This document shows, one piece after another, positions 6,601 through 15,448 of a stretch of 64,000 nt of DNA (the first letter of the stretch is position 1; the number at the start of each line of letters is the position of its first letter). Below the pieces are notes generated by a model. That model was not told the origin of the DNA. It did not search any database and was given only the letters and a program-made list of their open reading frames with translations. The stretch comes from Porphyromonadaceae bacterium UBA4262 (lineage in GTDB: Bacteria > Bacteroidota > Bacteroidia > Bacteroidales > Muribaculaceae), in the NCBI GenBank assembly GCA_002396085.1, contig DGWI01000037.1, positions 7,850-71,849 on the forward strand, written 5' to 3'. A program made the translations under genes and the position numbers.

Positions 6601-7815
6601 TTAGCAACCCAGGCGCTTCTCGAGGTTAGCGCGGATGGCCTTGATGAAGTCGCTGCTGTTCACAGCGTGGGCGTCGACACCCTCCATCAGGTTCACCAGG
6701 TCCTTGGTCACGGTGCCCGAGTTCAGCGTGTCGAAGCAAGCGCCCTCCAGCTGGTCGCCGAAGTTCATCAGCTCCTTGATGCCGTCCTTCTCACCGCGCT
6801 TGCGCAGAGCACCGCTCCATGCAAAGATGGTGGCGATGGGGTTGGTCGAGGTCTCCTCGCCGGCCAGATACTTGTAGTAGTGGCGAGTCACGGTGCCGTG
6901 AGCTGCCTCATACTCGTAGTTGCCGTCGGGGCTAACCAGCACGCTGGTCATCATGGCGAGCGAACCAAATGCGGTCGAGACCATGTCACTCATCACGTCG
7001 CCGTCGTAGTTCTTGCAAGCCCAGATGTAGCCGCCCTTGCTGCGGATCACGCGAGCCACGGCGTCGTCGATCAGGGTGTAGAAGTACTCCAGACCCAGCT
7101 TCTCGAACTGCTCCTTGTACTCCTGCTCATAGACCTCCTCAAAGATGATGCGGAACTGAGCGTCATACTTCTTCGAGATGGTGTCCTTGGTCGAGAACCA
7201 CAGATCCTGCTTGGTGTCGATAGCGAACTTGAAGCAGCTGTGAGCAAACGAGCGGATCGACTTGTCCAGGTTGTGCATGCCTTGCAGCACACCAGCACCC
7301 TTGAAGTTGTGGATCACAACCTCCTCGTGCTTGCCACTCTCGCCGTCAAAGACCAGCTTGGCCACACCGGGCTCGTCGGCACGCAGCTCGACGCTCTTGT
7401 ACACGTCACCATAGGCATGACGGGCGATGGTGATGGGCTTCTCCCAGTTGCGAACAGCGGGCTTGATGCTGGGCAGAGTGATGGGAGCGCGGAACACGGT
7501 GCCGTCCAGAATCGAACGGATGGTGCCGTTGGGGCTCTTCCACATCTCGTGCAGCTTGTACTCGTCCATGCGCTTCAGGTTGGGAGTGATGGTGGCGCAC
7601 TTCACGGCAACACCATACTTCTTGGTTGCCTCGGCAGCCTCGACAGTGATCTTGTCACCAGTCTCGTCGCGCTTGGGCAGACCCAGGTCGTAGTACTCAC
7701 TCTTGAGGTCAACAAACGGGAGGATGAGTTCGTCCTTGATCATCTTCCACAGAATGCGGGTCATCTCGTCACCGTCCATCTCCACCAGGGGAGTGGTCAT
7801 TTTGATTTTCTCCAT
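6601..7815 (-). CDS. icd: NADP-dependent isocitrate dehydrogenase (eukaryote-like homodimeric type)
   Basis: A 404-residue enzyme converting isocitrate and NADP+ to 2-oxoglutarate, CO2 and NADPH in the cytoplasm. Family signatures include VEMDGDEMTR, SPNGTIRSILDGTVFR (substrate-binding Ser and Arg), and YIWACKNYDGDVMSDMV containing the metal-binding Asp residues. Length and motifs match the IDH1/IDH2-like clade rather than the E. coli Icd clade. It follows aconitase by 62 bp, with an intercistronic hairpin in the gap, and a strong terminator follows. In an anaerobic Bacteroidales its likely job is to make 2-oxoglutarate for glutamate, plus NADPH. Alternative start at the second Met (7800) is possible. 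Confidence 0.95.
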   Translation of the reverse strand: MEKIKMTTPLVEMDGDEMTRILWKMIKDELILPFVDLKSEYYDLGLPKRDETGDKITVEAAEATKKYGVAVKCATITPNLKRMDEYKLHEMWKSPNGTIRSILDGTVFRAPITLPSIKPAVRNWEKPITIARHAYGDVYKSVELRADEPGVAKLVFDGESGKHEEVVIHNFKGAGVLQGMHNLDKSIRSFAHSCFKFAIDTKQDLWFSTKDTISKKYDAQFRIIFEEVYEQEYKEQFEKLGLEYFYTLIDDAVARVIRSKGGYIWACKNYDGDVMSDMVSTAFGSLAMMTSVLVSPDGNYEYEAAHGTVTRHYYKYLAGEETSTNPIATIFAWSGALRKRGEKDGIKELMNFGDQLEGACFDTLNSGTVTKDLVNLMEGVDAHAVNSSDFIKAIRANLEKRLGC

Positions 7816-7839
7816 TGTTATGATTTAATTGGGTTATGT

Positions 7840-7862
7840 GGGTGGCGATTTTGTCGCCACCC
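7840..7862 (-). other. Intercistronic hairpin between acn and icd
   Basis: GGGTGGCGA-TTTTG-TCGCCACCC, a 9-bp GC-rich stem with no T-tract on the minus strand, 25 nt before the icd start. Likely an mRNA stability or processing element rather than a full terminator. Confidence 0.55.
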
Positions 7863-7877
7863 GGTTTTAAAGGTTTA

Positions 7878-10121
7878 TTACTTTTTCTGTGCTGCGTAGT
7901 AGTTCATCAAGCAACCGTCAGCCAGAATCTGACGCTCGTCGGCAGTCAGGTTCTGGAAGAACAGGTGGATGTCCTTCACGCCGTCGGCAGTGATGACCTT
8001 GGCGTCGATTTCCTCCTTGCCACCCAGGATTGCCTCACGCAGGCCGGGGATGAACACGAAGTCACCAGGAACGTAGTTGAACTCGGTCTCCTTGGCGATG
8101 GTGAAGGGAACGATACCCCAGTTGATGCAGTTGCTGCGATAGCGCTTGGTGGCGTACTCATAGCAGATGTTGGCGTCGCCGCCCAGCACCTTCTGGCACG
8201 ATGCGGCCTGCTCGCGAGCCGAACCATCACCGGGACGGTTGGCAAACACGCACGAGCCGAACGAGGTGTCCTCGGCCTTGGCACCGACCTTGGCCAGCGC
8301 ATCGAGCACGTGCTGCGGGCACTTGCCGGCACGACGCTCGAGGTCCTCGGCCTGGATGCGCTTGCTGATGCCCACATACTCAGGCACGCGGCGCGACAGG
8401 GCGAACTCCGACAGTTTCAGCGGGTTCGAGCGGTAGCTCGAGGTCTCGCCCGAAGGAATCAACTCGTCGGTGGTGGTCACGGGATCGTGGATCACGGCTG
8501 CCAACTCGAGCAACATGTTGTCCTGCATAGCGTACATCTTGGGCCAGTCCTTGATGTTGGGACCATACTTCAACTCCTGCTCAGGCTCCTCCTTACCGAA
8601 GCCGTAGTAGACACGGCGGTCATAGATGCGGGCGTCGAACTCATAGGGCTTGTGGGTGTCCTCGTAGTCGACATCGGTTGCTGCGGTGATGACACCACCG
8701 TTAGCGGCTGTGGCGGCAATCGAGCGGGCATCCATCAGGGCAACCAGCGAGATCTGGCCCTGGCCGGGCTTCGAACCCTCGCGGTTGGGGAAGTTACGGG
8801 TCGTGTGACGGATCGACAGACCATTGTTCGAAGGCACGTCGCCTGCACCGAAGCAAGGACCACAGAAGGCGGGCTTGATCACGCAACCGGTCTCAAGCAG
8901 CTCCTCGACGATGCCACTGCGTGTGGCGGCCATGAACACGGGCACAGACTGCGGATAAGCCGACATCGTGAAGTAGTCGTTGCCGATACTCTTGTCCTTC
9001 ATGATCGAAGCAGCTGCGCTCAGGTTGTCGTACGTACCGCCCGAGCAACCAGCGATGATACCCTGGTCGGCCATCACCTTGCCATTGACAACCTTGTCAA
9101 CGAGGTCGACCTGCACCTTGTCGCCAAAGCGCTTGCGGGTGTCCTCCTCAACGGCCTTGAGAATCTCAACGGGGTTGGCCTGCAACTCGTGGATGGTGAA
9201 GGCGTTGCTGGGGTGGAACGGCAGAGCGATCATCGACTCCTGTGTGCTCAGGTCGATGCGGATCATTGCGTCGTAGTAAGCGACCTTGCCGGGCTTCAGT
9301 TCCTTGAAGTCCTGGGGACGGCGGTGAATCTCATAGTGGTGCTTCACCTCGTCGTCGGTGATCCAGATCGAGCTCAAGCAGGTGGTCTCGGTGGTCATGA
9401 TGTCGATGCCATTACGGAAGTCGATGGGCAGGTTCTTCACACCAGGACCGGCAAACTCCAGAACTTTGTTCTTGACAAAGCCCGACTCAAACGTAGCCTT
9501 AACAAGCGAGATTGCCACATCGTGCGGACCGACACCCTTGCGGGGAGCACCTTCCAGCCATACGAGCACAACCTCGGGTGCGTTGATGTCCCAGGTGTTG
9601 CGCAGCAACTGCTTCACCAGCTCGCCACCGCCTTCGCCGACACCCATGTTACCGAGCGAACCATAACGCGTGTGGCTGTCGCTGCCCAGAATCATGTTGC
9701 CGCACTTCACCATCTCCTCACGAGCAAACTGGTGAATCACAGCCTGGTTGGCAGGAACGTAGATGCCGCCATACTTCTTGGCTGCCGACAGACCGAACAC
9801 ATGGTCGTCCTCGTTGATGGTGCCGCCCACGGCGCACAGCGAGTTGTGGCAGTTGGTCATGGCATAGGGCAGGGGGAACTTCTCCAGACCGCTGGCGCGA
9901 GCCGTTTGAATGATACCCACATAGGTGATGTCGTGCGACATCATCGCGTCAAAGCGGATGCGCATCTTCTTGCCCTTGCTGCCATCCACATCGTGGCTGC
10001 GCAAGATGCCGTAGGTGATAGTGTTCTCACGAGCCTCGTCAGCTGCGGGCATGCCCGTTGCGTCCATACGAACCTCGGTTCCGTCGAGTAGATAAACTCC
10101 TTGTTTGATAAGTTCTACCAT
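7878..10121 (-). CDS. acn: Aconitate hydratase
   Basis: A 747-residue [4Fe-4S] hydratase interconverting citrate and isocitrate. The cluster ligands are C359 (in AGCSGGTYDN) and C420/C423 (CGPCFGAG). The aconitase signature GSDSHTRYGSLGNMGVGEGG lies at residues 146-165. The length of about 750 fits the mitochondrial-type/Bacteroidota aconitase. It is preceded by the citCG gene (43 bp) and followed by icd (62 bp), which links citrate handling directly to 2-oxoglutarate formation. No promoter of the TAnnTTTG type is visible in the 43-bp gap, so it is probably on the cit transcript. An antisense ORF of similar length is only a codon-bias shadow. Confidence 0.95.
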   Translation of the reverse strand: MVELIKQGVYLLDGTEVRMDATGMPAADEARENTITYGILRSHDVDGSKGKKMRIRFDAMMSHDITYVGIIQTARASGLEKFPLPYAMTNCHNSLCAVGGTINEDDHVFGLSAAKKYGGIYVPANQAVIHQFAREEMVKCGNMILGSDSHTRYGSLGNMGVGEGGGELVKQLLRNTWDINAPEVVLVWLEGAPRKGVGPHDVAISLVKATFESGFVKNKVLEFAGPGVKNLPIDFRNGIDIMTTETTCLSSIWITDDEVKHHYEIHRRPQDFKELKPGKVAYYDAMIRIDLSTQESMIALPFHPSNAFTIHELQANPVEILKAVEEDTRKRFGDKVQVDLVDKVVNGKVMADQGIIAGCSGGTYDNLSAAASIMKDKSIGNDYFTMSAYPQSVPVFMAATRSGIVEELLETGCVIKPAFCGPCFGAGDVPSNNGLSIRHTTRNFPNREGSKPGQGQISLVALMDARSIAATAANGGVITAATDVDYEDTHKPYEFDARIYDRRVYYGFGKEEPEQELKYGPNIKDWPKMYAMQDNMLLELAAVIHDPVTTTDELIPSGETSSYRSNPLKLSEFALSRRVPEYVGISKRIQAEDLERRAGKCPQHVLDALAKVGAKAEDTSFGSCVFANRPGDGSAREQAASCQKVLGGDANICYEYATKRYRSNCINWGIVPFTIAKETEFNYVPGDFVFIPGLREAILGGKEEIDAKVITADGVKDIHLFFQNLTADERQILADGCLMNYYAAQKK

Positions 10122-10164
10122 AATAAAGTTTTTAAGTAAAAAAGATTTTGTTATTAGTTTTTAT

Positions 10165-11919
10165 TTAATTCGTTATTGAGTCAATAAAGATGGTGAGCGA
10201 CAACATGTCGGCAGCTCCGCCAGGCGAGATGTTGCGTGAGATGAAACTGCGATTCATCGCTTCGAGGTCTGCCAGGCCGAAGTTGTCGAGCAATGCACGC
10301 GCCTCGCGTTTGACCTCTTGTGCCGTCTCGTAGCCCACGCGGTGTATCACATTGGTGTCGTCCAGTTCGCTCATGATGTGTAGCAACGTCTTGACATCGC
10401 GATAAGGGTCGCCCGACAGGCTGGCGTAGTAGGGCAGCCATTCTTTGAACAGACGTTGATAGCCATGCTGTGCCATGCTTAATGCGCCCTCAACGTGATG
10501 TGCTGCAATGGCACGACTACCATGCGAACCATTGTCAACAGCCACAATCCCGTGCGATAGTTTCATGATGCAGTGTCGCAAGGCACTGGGCTTGACAACA
10601 TGCTCCTTGTGCCAAGTGTAGGCGGCGGCCAGCAAAGTCAGCCCCATTGAGAACAGGGCACCGCGGTGGGTGTTCACGCCGCCGGTGGCCGAGAGCATGC
10701 GTTGCTCCATGTTCACACCCAGTTGTTGTACATATTCGGCAGGTGGAAGCACACGTGACAATCCCAATTGCGCCAGTTGGTCAAATGCCGGACGCAGCGA
10801 TTCGATGCTGCGATGCATCAGTTCTAAGTCCATGTCTGTGTGCGCACCGTTGTCATGCTCATCAACTAAGCCTGGTTTGGGAGTGGCGTGCAGTTCGCGC
10901 TCCAGGGCTTGATGAGCAAGGTCGCTCATCAGGTAGGGCACTGTGGTGGCAGGCACCATCTGCAATGCTCGACTCAGGCAACCTTCTTGCAGGGTCGAGC
11001 GCACGAGTGATGCACTCACTGGTTGACCGTCTTGTCCCACACGAGGCATGACCACAACTTCAATGCCATTCAGCGGCAGTTGCTGCTCCATGAGTTCGAC
11101 ATAGCGAGCCGTCACAGCATCGGTCGGTTCGCTACCCACCAGGCGCATCGTTGCGCCAAGGGCAGGGGCAAGATGCCTGTTACACAGATCTAGGTCGAGC
11201 ATAATCTGGGTGTCACTGGCATCACTCAGTTGTTTCAGGAAGTAGGTAGGGAATGTTGCGGCCGAGATAGCATAGTCGCTGCCTTCACACACAACTACAT
11301 TGTGCAAGTGTTGAGTGCCGCTTTTGACCATGTTCATGCGGGCCTGATAACTAAAGTGTGAGCAGTCCTCGCGCACAACAATCACGTATAGCGTCTGCAC
11401 TAGCGATGCGCCGTATTCCAGCAATGCCAAGTGGCCCAGTGTAAATGGATTGGCATTCATGACCACCATTCCACTCTTGCCCGGACGACGCAGCCCCTTG
11501 AGGTAGTTGCAGTAGTCCGACAAGCCTCCCATGGCATTCTCCATGAAGATGGCTTGTGGGGCTTGGGCCAGGAACTTGAATCCCAGGCTCTCAAAAATAT
11601 TGCGATTGTCAGGCTTGGTGAATACGCGCACTTGCTCATGACCATGCTCGCGGGCTGTGCTCAGCAAGTGTGAGATCAATGTCTGCATCATGCCTGTGCC
11701 GCGCAACTCATCACTCACGGCGACACACTTGATCAGGTTGCCTTTCAGGCCGCCGCCAGCCAGTATCTGGTCATCGTCGACGCGGGTGACTGTGGCATAA
11801 TAGTCAACTGGGTCTAGGCGCAGTCCGTTGTTGGCCAAGAATTGCTCCACTCGCTGGCGACTCATCTTGAGGCTCAGCGGCAGTTGACGTATTTCATATT
11901 CACCCGACATATTCTTCAA
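10165..11919 (-). CDS. citCG: Fusion of citrate lyase ligase (CitC) and triphosphoribosyl-dephospho-CoA synthase (CitG)
   Basis: A 584-residue protein with two enzymes in line. Residues 1 to about 135 are an acetyltransferase-like domain and about 150-325 a nucleotidyltransferase domain (NANPFTLGHLAL, HxGH-type; VSASLVRSTL). Together these are [citrate (pro-3S)-lyase] ligase, which acetylates the ACP prosthetic group using ATP and acetate. From about residue 330 the CitG domain follows (HATPKPGLVDEHDNGAH), which makes 2'-(5''-triphosphoribosyl)-3'-dephospho-CoA for the prosthetic group. CitX-CitG fusions are known; a CitC-CitG fusion is less usual to me. The start overlaps citX by 20 bp (or 11 bp if the ATG at 11910 is used), implying translational coupling. 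Cytoplasmic maturation function. Confidence 0.9.
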   Translation of the reverse strand: MKNMSGEYEIRQLPLSLKMSRQRVEQFLANNGLRLDPVDYYATVTRVDDDQILAGGGLKGNLIKCVAVSDELRGTGMMQTLISHLLSTAREHGHEQVRVFTKPDNRNIFESLGFKFLAQAPQAIFMENAMGGLSDYCNYLKGLRRPGKSGMVVMNANPFTLGHLALLEYGASLVQTLYVIVVREDCSHFSYQARMNMVKSGTQHLHNVVVCEGSDYAISAATFPTYFLKQLSDASDTQIMLDLDLCNRHLAPALGATMRLVGSEPTDAVTARYVELMEQQLPLNGIEVVVMPRVGQDGQPVSASLVRSTLQEGCLSRALQMVPATTVPYLMSDLAHQALERELHATPKPGLVDEHDNGAHTDMDLELMHRSIESLRPAFDQLAQLGLSRVLPPAEYVQQLGVNMEQRMLSATGGVNTHRGALFSMGLTLLAAAYTWHKEHVVKPSALRHCIMKLSHGIVAVDNGSHGSRAIAAHHVEGALSMAQHGYQRLFKEWLPYYASLSGDPYRDVKTLLHIMSELDDTNVIHRVGYETAQEVKREARALLDNFGLADLEAMNRSFISRNISPGGAADMLSLTIFIDSITN

Positions 11920-12403
11920 TCATTCTAGCAATGCACGTTTGCAACTCGGCTTGCGTGTGCGTGTGGTTGCGCATGCACCACCGCGACTCGTGGTCACACA
12001 ACAGACATTTGCGCGCCTCATGCCCCACTTGTTGACGGCTCACAGGGAGGCCGTCTGGCTGCAAGATGTCAATGTCAAACAACCGGCCCAATGGGTGCGT
12101 ATCTTCAATCTCACATGCCATCTCCTTGGCTCTCAGGGCATCAAGGTCAACCATCAGGTAAGCCTCGTAGCCTGTCACCAGATCATGGACTTCGATATCA
12201 ACCAGACTGTCCCTAAAACACTCTAACACTGCCGTGAGGGCAGCGTTAGCAACGATTAGAGAATGGAGATTACGCTTGACGGCTCCCGGCATGATTACCG
12301 TGAGACACACCAGCGTATGGCGCGGGTGGGCACTCATGAGTTCCATCTGCTTGGCCTGACGGTTGTCACGGCTGGCCAAGAGCATATCAAGCGTAATCTC
12401 CAT
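11900..12403 (-). CDS. citX: Citrate lyase holo-[acyl-carrier-protein] synthase
   Basis: A 167-residue transferase that attaches the phosphoribosyl-dephospho-CoA group to the serine of CitD. Diagnostic segments are MEITLDMLLASRDNRQ, PGAVKRN, GRLFDIDI and the C-terminal cysteine block ARKCLLCDHESRWC. It lies between citF and citCG and overlaps citCG. The first 17 nt of the gene, including the ATG, are perfectly complementary to codons about 42-47 of the same gene, so the mRNA could fold to hide its own start. A GC-rich hairpin sits 16 nt upstream. Confidence 0.92.
   Translation of the reverse strand: MEITLDMLLASRDNRQAKQMELMSAHPRHTLVCLTVIMPGAVKRNLHSLIVANAALTAVLECFRDSLVDIEVHDLVTGYEAYLMVDLDALRAKEMACEIEDTHPLGRLFDIDILQPDGLPVSRQQVGHEARKCLLCDHESRWCMRNHTHTQAELQTCIARMIEEYVG
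12263..12403 (-). repeat. 17-bp perfect inverted repeat covering the citX start codon
   Basis: ATGGAGATTACGCTTGA occurs on the plus strand at 12263-12279 and on the minus strand at 12403-12387, where it is the first 17 nt of citX. The arms are separated by 107 bp. In the citX mRNA they can form a 17-bp stem that includes the initiation codon. The match stops abruptly on both sides. Confidence 0.85.
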
Positions 12404-12418
12404 AAAAACCTTAAGGGT

Positions 12419-12441
12419 GTAGCGCGACAGCGTCGCGCTAC
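12419..12441 (-). other. Intercistronic hairpin between citF and citX
   Basis: GTAGCGCGAC-AGC-GTCGCGCTAC, a perfect 10-bp stem with a 3-nt loop. It starts 12 nt after the citF stop and has no T-tract. Possible RNA processing or protective element. Confidence 0.6.
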
Positions 12442-12453
12442 CATTCCGTTGGG

Positions 12454-13989
12454 TTAGTCAACAATGTTCTTAATCACATCCATCACACTGCCATCGCGGT
12501 TCATCACGATGCCGACAACCTTGTCGCCGAAGGGCAGCGGTGCGGCCTCGCCGATGATGCTCTTGGCGCGGTCCTTCAGAGCCTCGATCTCAACAACATT
12601 TAGACCAGCGGCTATCAGGCGCTCTTTGATCTCAGGACGACGGGGATTGACTGCGATGCCATACTCGGTGACTACGACATCGACCGACGAACCCGGAGTG
12701 ATGTGTGTGGTAACCTCGTCAACAACGCAGGGGATGCGGCCGCGCAACAGCGGGCAAACGATGATCGACAGAGCCGAGTCGCCAGCAGTGTCGGGGTGAC
12801 CACCGATAGCACCGCGGATGATGCCGTCGCTACCCACCAGTACGTTGACATTGAAGTTCACGTCAACCTCCAGAGCCGACAGAATCACAATGTCCAGACT
12901 ATGGGTGGCCGAACCGGGCTCATCAAAACTTGCATACTCGTTAGCGCTGACTTCCTGGTGCTTCGGGTCGTTCTTCAACGACTCGGCAGCAACCTTGTCA
13001 AACGACTGGACATCGATCAGACGGTCAATCAGACCTTCCTCGTGCATCTTCACCATGTGGGCGGTGATGCCACCCAGTGCGAAACTGGCCTTGATGCCCT
13101 GGTCGATCATGCTCTGGCGGATATACTTGACAGCGGCTAGTGAAGCACCACCCGAACCGGTCTGGATCGAGAAGCCCTCCTTGAAGTAGCCACTATTGAT
13201 AATCACCTTGGCTGCCTGTTTGGCGAGCAGGATGTCACGTGGGTTCTTGGTGTCGCGGATAGCACCTGACGAGATCTTCGACGAATCACCCACCGAGTCA
13301 ACGACGACAACGCTCTCAACATTGCGCTCGCTGATTGAATATGGAGTGTTGGGATAAGCCACGAGATCATCGGTCAGGATAATCACGTGCTTGGCATACT
13401 GTGCGTCGGGCAGAGCATAACCCAGCGAACCGCAAATCGACTTGGCGTTCTCCGAACGGCTGTAACCACAAGCATTGCCCATGGGGTCGGCACTCGAGGC
13501 ACCCAGGAAGGCGACATCAATCTTCAGGTCACCATTGGCGATAGCACTACCGCGACCACCATGCGAACGGAAGATGACAGGCTCCTCCATCAGGCCATGC
13601 GAAATCTCCTTGGCGAGATTGCCGCGCAGACCCGAAGTCGAAATCTTGGTGATAACACCTGCCTTGATGTGCTCAATCAGAGGCTCATGAACGTCAATCA
13701 GGCTTGACGAAGCCAGGTGAAGGTTCTTGAAACCCATCTCGGCCAACTTGGCAACAACCATGTTGATAACCTTGTCACCGCCACGGAAGTGGTGGTGGAA
13801 CGAGATGGTCATGCCGTCCTGCAGACCGCTCTTACGGATGGCATCCTCCAGTGTGGTGACCTTGGCACCTTGTTGAGTCATTTCGGTGCGGGCCATGGTG
13901 TTCTTGTTGGCGGTACCCTTGAAGGTATCCTTGCCCATGCGGGCGGCAGCCTCACTGATCAGGGCTGCTCTATCTTTGATGCTATTCAT
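12454..13989 (-). CDS. citF: Citrate lyase alpha subunit (citrate:acetyl-ACP transferase)
   Basis: A 511-residue subunit that exchanges the acetyl group on the CitD acyl carrier for citrate, giving citryl-ACP. Recognisable blocks are DGMTISFHHHFRGGD, HGGRGSAIANGDL, GASSADPMGNACGYS, and near the end EYGIAVNPRRPE and LPFGDKVVG. Length is as expected for CitF. It starts 2 bp after the citE stop, so the two large subunits are tightly coupled. Cytoplasmic, part of the alpha6-beta6-gamma6 complex. Confidence 0.95.
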   Translation of the reverse strand: MNSIKDRAALISEAAARMGKDTFKGTANKNTMARTEMTQQGAKVTTLEDAIRKSGLQDGMTISFHHHFRGGDKVINMVVAKLAEMGFKNLHLASSSLIDVHEPLIEHIKAGVITKISTSGLRGNLAKEISHGLMEEPVIFRSHGGRGSAIANGDLKIDVAFLGASSADPMGNACGYSRSENAKSICGSLGYALPDAQYAKHVIILTDDLVAYPNTPYSISERNVESVVVVDSVGDSSKISSGAIRDTKNPRDILLAKQAAKVIINSGYFKEGFSIQTGSGGASLAAVKYIRQSMIDQGIKASFALGGITAHMVKMHEEGLIDRLIDVQSFDKVAAESLKNDPKHQEVSANEYASFDEPGSATHSLDIVILSALEVDVNFNVNVLVGSDGIIRGAIGGHPDTAGDSALSIIVCPLLRGRIPCVVDEVTTHITPGSSVDVVVTEYGIAVNPRRPEIKERLIAAGLNVVEIEALKDRAKSIIGEAAPLPFGDKVVGIVMNRDGSVMDVIKNIVD

Positions 13990-13991
13990 GA

Positions 13992-14879
13992 TTAAATGTC
14001 CTCCTTTTTGATGATGCCCGACGCGATGGCCAGGTCGATGGTACGTTGTGCTCTGATCACTACGGGGCGGTCAACCATCTTGCCGTTGACGGCGATGACA
14101 CCGCTACCACGCTTCTCGGCCTCCTTGATGGCGGCCAGGATAGTCAGCGACTTCTGGATCTCTTTCTCCTTCGGGGCAAACACCTCGTTCACAACCTCAA
14201 TTTGGCGAGGGTTGATGATTGACTTGCCGTCAAAGCCCAGGCTCTTGATCAGTTCAACCTCCTTGCGGAAGGTCTCCATGTCATTCAGGTTGCTATAGAC
14301 TGTGTCAAGCGCATCGATGCCGGCTGCACGAGCAGCAACAACAATGGTCTGGCGGGCCAGCAACAACTCCATACCTTCGGGAGTGCGCTGAGTTTTCAGG
14401 TTGGCACTGTAGTCCTCGGCGCCCAGGGCAATACCCATCATGCGCTTCGACGCTGTGGCGATGTCATAGGCGTTGATTACGCCCAGGGTGCTCTCAATGG
14501 CGGCCATGATTTGGGTGCGACCGACACAACCCAGTTCAGTCTCCACTTTCACAATCTCAGCCTCCAGTTCGCGAATCTCGTCTGCAGTCTCGGTCTTAGG
14601 CATACGAATCACGTGAACACCAGCCTTCACAACGGCCTCAACATCTTTCTTGCCATAGGGGGTGTTCAGCGGATTCACGCGAACCACCATCTCAGTGTTG
14701 CCATAGTCGATGGTCTTCAAGGCATTGTGCACCAGCAAGCGGGCGGCATCCTTTTCTGCCATTGTCACCGAGTCCTCGAGGTCGAGCATAATCGAGTCGG
14801 GACCATAGATAAACGCGTCTGCCATCATCGCGGGATTGTTGCCCGGGACGAACATCATTGTTCTTCTTAAGCGTTGCAT
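13992..14879 (-). CDS. citE: Citrate lyase beta subunit (citryl-ACP lyase)
   Basis: A 295-residue HpcH/HpaI-fold enzyme that splits citryl-ACP into oxaloacetate and acetyl-ACP. Motifs: MFVPGNNPAMM at the N-terminus, DLEDSVTMAEKDAAR (metal and acid residues), VRVNPLNTPYG, IMAAIESTLGVINA and ALGAEDYSANL. Second gene of the cit operon, 124 bp after citD and 2 bp before citF. The N-terminal RTMMFVPGN is standard, supporting the start at 14879. Confidence 0.95.
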   Translation of the reverse strand: MQRLRRTMMFVPGNNPAMMADAFIYGPDSIMLDLEDSVTMAEKDAARLLVHNALKTIDYGNTEMVVRVNPLNTPYGKKDVEAVVKAGVHVIRMPKTETADEIRELEAEIVKVETELGCVGRTQIMAAIESTLGVINAYDIATASKRMMGIALGAEDYSANLKTQRTPEGMELLLARQTIVVAARAAGIDALDTVYSNLNDMETFRKEVELIKSLGFDGKSIINPRQIEVVNEVFAPKEKEIQKSLTILAAIKEAEKRGSGVIAVNGKMVDRPVVIRAQRTIDLAIASGIIKKEDI

Positions 14880-15003
14880 ATCTTTTCTAAACAGGATTTA
14901 AATAATCTCGGTTGCACTCGGCAATTTTCAAGCAAACTTGACATTGCACTCGTTTGCACGAGATTTGTGTTTGTTAATGTTTCTAAGGTTCTCAATGTGG
15001 TGA
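14880..15003 (-). other. citD-citE intercistronic region with repeated TTGCACTCG
   Basis: 124 bp without a gene. TTGCACTCG occurs at 14912-14920 and 14944-14952, and CTCG-TTTGCA-CGAG forms a small palindrome around 14949-14962. The unusually long gap inside an otherwise tight operon may hold a processing or regulatory site; no promoter box is evident. Confidence 0.35.
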
Positions 15004-15285
15004 TCAGTCGGCCCAAACGTCCTTACCGGTTGCACGCACAGCGGCGGCAGTCACGCGAGCACGGATTGTGCAGTCCAGCGCGCCTTTGTCGGTGGCCTTG
15101 ACCGAAGCATCGTTGATGCCCAGTCCAGTCAGAGTCTCAGTGATCACTTTCTTGATTTGTTCGCCGAACTGGTAAGCAACGGTGCTGTCCAGTTCGATTT
15201 GCAGACCTGCCTGCTCAGCCGGTGCAATCTGGATTAAGATGTCGCCAGATTCAAGTGTTCCGGCAAATGCATTCTTGATTTCCAT
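15004..15285 (-). CDS. citD: Citrate lyase acyl carrier protein (gamma subunit)
   Basis: A 93-residue acyl carrier for the phosphoribosyl-dephospho-CoA group. The attachment serine is S13 in AGTLESGDILIQI, matching Ser14 of the Klebsiella CitD block. Length is normal. It is the first gene of the citDEFX-CG operon, with a good promoter (15418-15448) and a 5' leader of about 125 nt. A strong terminator separates it from ackA upstream. Confidence 0.95.
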   Translation of the reverse strand: MEIKNAFAGTLESGDILIQIAPAEQAGLQIELDSTVAYQFGEQIKKVITETLTGLGINDASVKATDKGALDCTIRARVTAAAVRATGKDVWAD

Positions 15286-15417
15286 AAAATGTTTTTAAAT
15301 GTTAGTTGTTTATATAACAGTATTTTGAGTTCTTTGTGTTATCCCCTCAAGAGTGAGCGGAACGGCTATAGTCATATCATAGGAAAGCGGAATTAAAACA
15401 TAGTTTTAAATTCTGGT

Positions 15418-15448
15418 CAAAAGTAGATAATATTTCTCAATTAGCAAA
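15418..15448 (-). promoter_or_regulatory. Promoter of the cit operon (TTTG / TACTTTTG)
   Basis: TACTTTTG at 15418-15425 and TTTG at 15445-15448 on the minus strand, 19 bp apart: both Bacteroidota elements are present. It implies a leader of about 125 nt before citD. Confidence 0.65.

Noticed and set aside
7836..10091. A 751-codon plus-strand ORF opposite aconitase
   Set aside because: It is an antisense shadow caused by the strong codon bias of acn; the translation has no recognisable fold, and acn has intact catalytic motifs.
12263..12457. A plus-strand ORF beginning with the same bases as citX (MEITLD...)
   Set aside because: The resemblance is produced by the inverted repeat; the rest is antisense to citX and crosses the intergenic hairpin.
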